Below, piece after piece: positions 62,114 through 64,000 of a stretch of DNA of 64,000 nucleotides. The stretch lies in assembly GCF_900102895.1 (NCBI RefSeq), contig NZ_FNGD01000002.1:62001-126000 (forward strand), read 5' to 3'. The stretch comes from Arthrobacter sp. ov407 (lineage in GTDB: Bacteria; Actinomycetota; Actinomycetes; Actinomycetales; Micrococcaceae). Under the pieces are notes generated by a model that was not told the origin of the DNA, did no database searches, and saw only the letters and a list, made by a program, of their open reading frames with translations. The translations under genes and the position numbers were made by a program. Numbering within the stretch: the stretch's first letter is position 1; each line of letters begins with the position of its first letter.

Positions 62114-63298
62114 CTATACGCTTCTGACGGCTAAACGTTCGTGGGTGCGGGCGCGTGCCCATCTTTCAGCATCCAGCACAGACTCCAGCGTCAGCCCGGA
62201 GGATCCTGTGTGTTCGCTGAGGACGGCGTCAATCGTGTCGACGATGTCGGTGAACCGGATTTGCCCGGCGTGGAAGGCCATCACCGCTTCCTCGTTCGCG
62301 GCATTGAACACGGCAGGGAAGGTGCTGCCCTGCCGGGCGGCGGCCTTCGCGAGGGCGACGGCGGGGAAGGCCGCGGTGTCCAGCGGCTCGAACGTCCAAC
62401 TGGTGGCCTTGCTCCAGTCGCAGGCGCTGGCGGATCCGGGGACGCGGTCCGGCCAGCCAAGACCGAGGGCAATGGGCAGGCGCATGTCCGGCGGCGAGGC
62501 CTGGGCGATCGTGGAGCCGTCGACGAACTGGACCATGGAGTGCACCACGGACTGCGGGTGGACCACGACGTCGATCCTCTCCAGCGGGATGTCGAAGAGC
62601 AGGTGCGCCTCGATCACCTCCAGGCCCTTGTTGACCAGGCTGGCGGAGTTGGTGGTAACCATGAGGCCCATGTCCCACGTGGGGTGGGCGAGGGCGTCCT
62701 GCGGCGAGACGTCATGCAGCTCGTCCCGGGTCTTGCCGCGGAACGGGCCGCCCGATGCCGTCAGGATCAGCCGGTCCACTTCCGCGGCGGAGCCGGAGCG
62801 CAAACATTGGGCAATGGCCGAATGCTCCGAATCCACGGGCACGATCTGCCCTTCGCGGGCAGCGGCCTTGACCAGGGCACCGCCGACGATCAGGGACTCC
62901 TTGTTGGCCAGTGCCAGCGTGGCACCGGAGCGGAGCGCGGCCAGGGTGGGGGCAAGCCCGATCGAGCCGGTGATGCCGTTGAGGACGACGTCGGCGCTGA
63001 TTTCCGCGATCCGGGTGGAGGCATCCGGGCCGGTGACGATCTCGGGGCTGTACCCGATGAGTCCTGCCGCGCGGGCGGCGTCGGCGATCAGGTCCCGGAG
63101 GGCGGAGGCATCCCCGGACGCGACACCGACGGCCTGGGCGCGGGTGTGGACGGCTTGCCGGGCAAGGAGTTCGAGGTTGCCACCGCCGGCGCTGAGCGCC
63201 ACCACCTCAAAAAGGTGCGGGGCGCCGTCGACGACGTCAATCGCCTGCGTGCCGATGGACCCGGTGGACCCGAGGAGGACGATTTTGCGCGGCTGCAT
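62114..63298 (-). CDS. dxr: 1-deoxy-D-xylulose-5-phosphate reductoisomerase
   Basis: Second MEP-pathway enzyme, converting DXP to MEP with NADPH. The 394-residue protein starts [23 protein letters not shown] with the nucleotide-binding [23 protein letters not shown] and [15 protein letters not shown] follow, then [56 protein letters not shown] and [16 protein letters not shown]. The ATG at 63298 gives the normal length; the longer open frame upstream is unlike the family. Transcribed with the site-2 protease downstream. Confidence 0.97.
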   Translation of the reverse strand: MQPRKIVLLGSTGSIGTQAIDVVDGAPHLFEVVALSAGGGNLELLARQAVHTRAQAVGVASGDASALRDLIADAARAAGLIGYSPEIVTGPDASTRIAEISADVVLNGITGSIGLAPTLAALRSGATLALANKESLIVGGALVKAAAREGQIVPVDSEHSAIAQCLRSGSAAEVDRLILTASGGPFRGKTRDELHDVSPQDALAHPTWDMGLMVTTNSASLVNKGLEVIEAHLLFDIPLERIDVVVHPQSVVHSMVQFVDGSTIAQASPPDMRLPIALGLGWPDRVPGSASACDWSKATSWTFEPLDTAAFPAVALAKAAARQGSTFPAVFNAANEEAVMAFHAGQIRFTDIVDTIDAVLSEHTGSSGLTLESVLDAERWARARTHERLAVRSV

Positions 63299-63372
63299 GC
63301 AACAAGTATCCCGCACTCCGTTCTGTGCTCGGGTTGCCCCGTTTCCGCGCGCCGGCGGGTCGCCGCCACTCG

Positions 63373-63400
63373 TTGACGCAGCAGAGCGGAGGCGTAACGT
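63373..63400 (+). promoter_or_regulatory. Promoter of the lipase maturation factor gene
   Basis: -35 TTGACG (63373-63378), 16-nt spacer, -10 TAACGT (63395-63400), 7 nt, GTG at 63408. The spacing fits a leaderless start and favours the GTG at 63408 over one at 63399. Confidence 0.65.
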
Positions 63401-63407
63401 GGAAAAC

Positions 63408-64000
63408 GTGGAGTGGACCGCTTGGTTCGACGCGCCGGAGTACGAGTTCGCCCGGCAGGTGCTGCAGCGCAGCATCGCCACCCTTTACCTCGTGGCCTTC
63501 CTCTCCTCGCGTAACCAGTTCCCGGCGCTCCTCGGCGAGCGCGGCCTGTTGCCGGTGCCGGAGTATCTCGAGTGGTTCAACCGGCTGGGCCGGCCCAGCC
63601 TGTTCCGCTGGCGCTACTCGGACCGGCTGCTGCGGACAGTCTGCTGGAGCGGGATGGCCGTTGCCGCCACGCTCATGGCCGGGCTTCCCCAGCTCGGGCC
63701 GCCGTGGGTTCCGCTGCTCGCGTTCCTGACCCTGTGGCTGTTGTACATGTCGATCGTGAACGTGGGGCAGACGTTTTACGGGTTCGGCTGGGAGATGCTG
63801 CTGCTGGAGGCCGGGTTCACGGTGGCCTTCCTCGGCTCCGACCAGACTCCCCCGCCCAGGCCCATCCTGATCCTGCTGGTCTGGCTGGTGTTCCGGCTGG
63901 AGTTCGGCGCCGGCCTGATCAAGATCCGGGGCGGCCAGGAGTGGCGGGACCTGACGGCCCTCTACTACCACCACGAGACCCAGCCGATGCCGGGGCCGCT
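63408..64000 (+). CDS. Lipase maturation factor family protein (DUF1222), 3' end outside window
   Basis: N-terminal 197 residues of a polytopic membrane protein similar to lipase maturation factor (LMF1/LMF2), ER proteins in animals with bacterial homologues of unknown role. Features are [41 protein letters not shown], the TM segments [16 protein letters not shown] and [14 protein letters not shown], and [13 protein letters not shown] plus the family signature [32 protein letters not shown]. The start at GTG 63408 is chosen from the promoter. It reads off the right edge and is divergent from dxr. Confidence 0.92.
   Translation, partial: MEWTAWFDAPEYEFARQVLQRSIATLYLVAFLSSRNQFPALLGERGLLPVPEYLEWFNRLGRPSLFRWRYSDRLLRTVCWSGMAVAATLMAGLPQLGPPWVPLLAFLTLWLLYMSIVNVGQTFYGFGWEMLLLEAGFTVAFLGSDQTPPPRPILILLVWLVFRLEFGAGLIKIRGGQEWRDLTALYYHHETQPMPGP

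Overview
The window is high-GC chromosomal DNA from an actinobacterium. Gene order and protein style fit the Micrococcaceae, most likely Arthrobacter or Pseudarthrobacter. The basis for this is the miaB-recX-recA-DUF3046 cluster, the ClgR-type regulator beside cinA-pgsA-ftsK-rnj-dapA, the rimP-nusA-ylxR-infB-rbfA-truB cluster, and the dxr-site-2 protease-ispG-GNAT-proS cluster. GTG starts are frequent and several genes appear to be transcribed without a leader. No tRNA, rRNA, CRISPR array, prophage or intact insertion sequence was seen.

Layout. 1-4 kb: tRNA modification and recombination repair (miaB, recX, recA with an SOS box, DUF3046), then a MarR regulator. 4-12 kb: ClgR-like regulator, cinA C-terminal domain, pgsA, ftsK, ribonuclease J and dapA. 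12-16.7 kb: a nitrilase-family hydrolase, a small gene with a textbook SOS promoter, a multi-TM acyltransferase-like protein, dapB, and a two-gene HTH/Clp-N module. 16.7-24.8 kb: a molybdenum cofactor region. One run of minus-strand genes reads response regulator, histidine kinase, membrane-anchored molybdopterin oxidoreductase, moeA, moaC, mog, moaE. It is divergent from moaA-moaD. 25-34 kb: DUF1579-like protein, M16 protease, pnp, rpsO, a kynureninase/tryptophan dioxygenase pair, ribF and a DUF937 protein. 34-42 kb: accessory genes (P-loop kinase-like, DUF222/HNH nuclease, NUDIX, small membrane proteins) around truB, an aminotransferase and a zinc-ribbon thioredoxin. 42-48 kb: the translation cluster rbfA, infB, ylxR, nusA, rimP, with a striking 172-bp inverted-repeat element between infB and rbfA. 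48-54 kb: DUF4439, VIT-family transporter, small-molecule phosphotransferase, PLP decarboxylase and TauE exporter. 54-64 kb: proS, a lipoprotein, GNAT, ispG, YciI-like, a SatD/membrane pair, the site-2 protease, dxr and the start of a lipase maturation factor gene.

How genes work together. dapA and dapB belong to lysine/peptidoglycan precursor synthesis, and dxr and ispG to the MEP isoprenoid pathway. The moa/moe genes make the cofactor for the co-directional oxidoreductase, and the adjacent two-component pair probably controls them. recA and the 151-residue gene at 12.8 kb carry matching LexA-type boxes. The least-explained items are the 172-bp structured element, the SOS-controlled DUF222-like stub, the HTH/Clp-N module under an operator-laden leaderless promoter, and the SatD/membrane pair.
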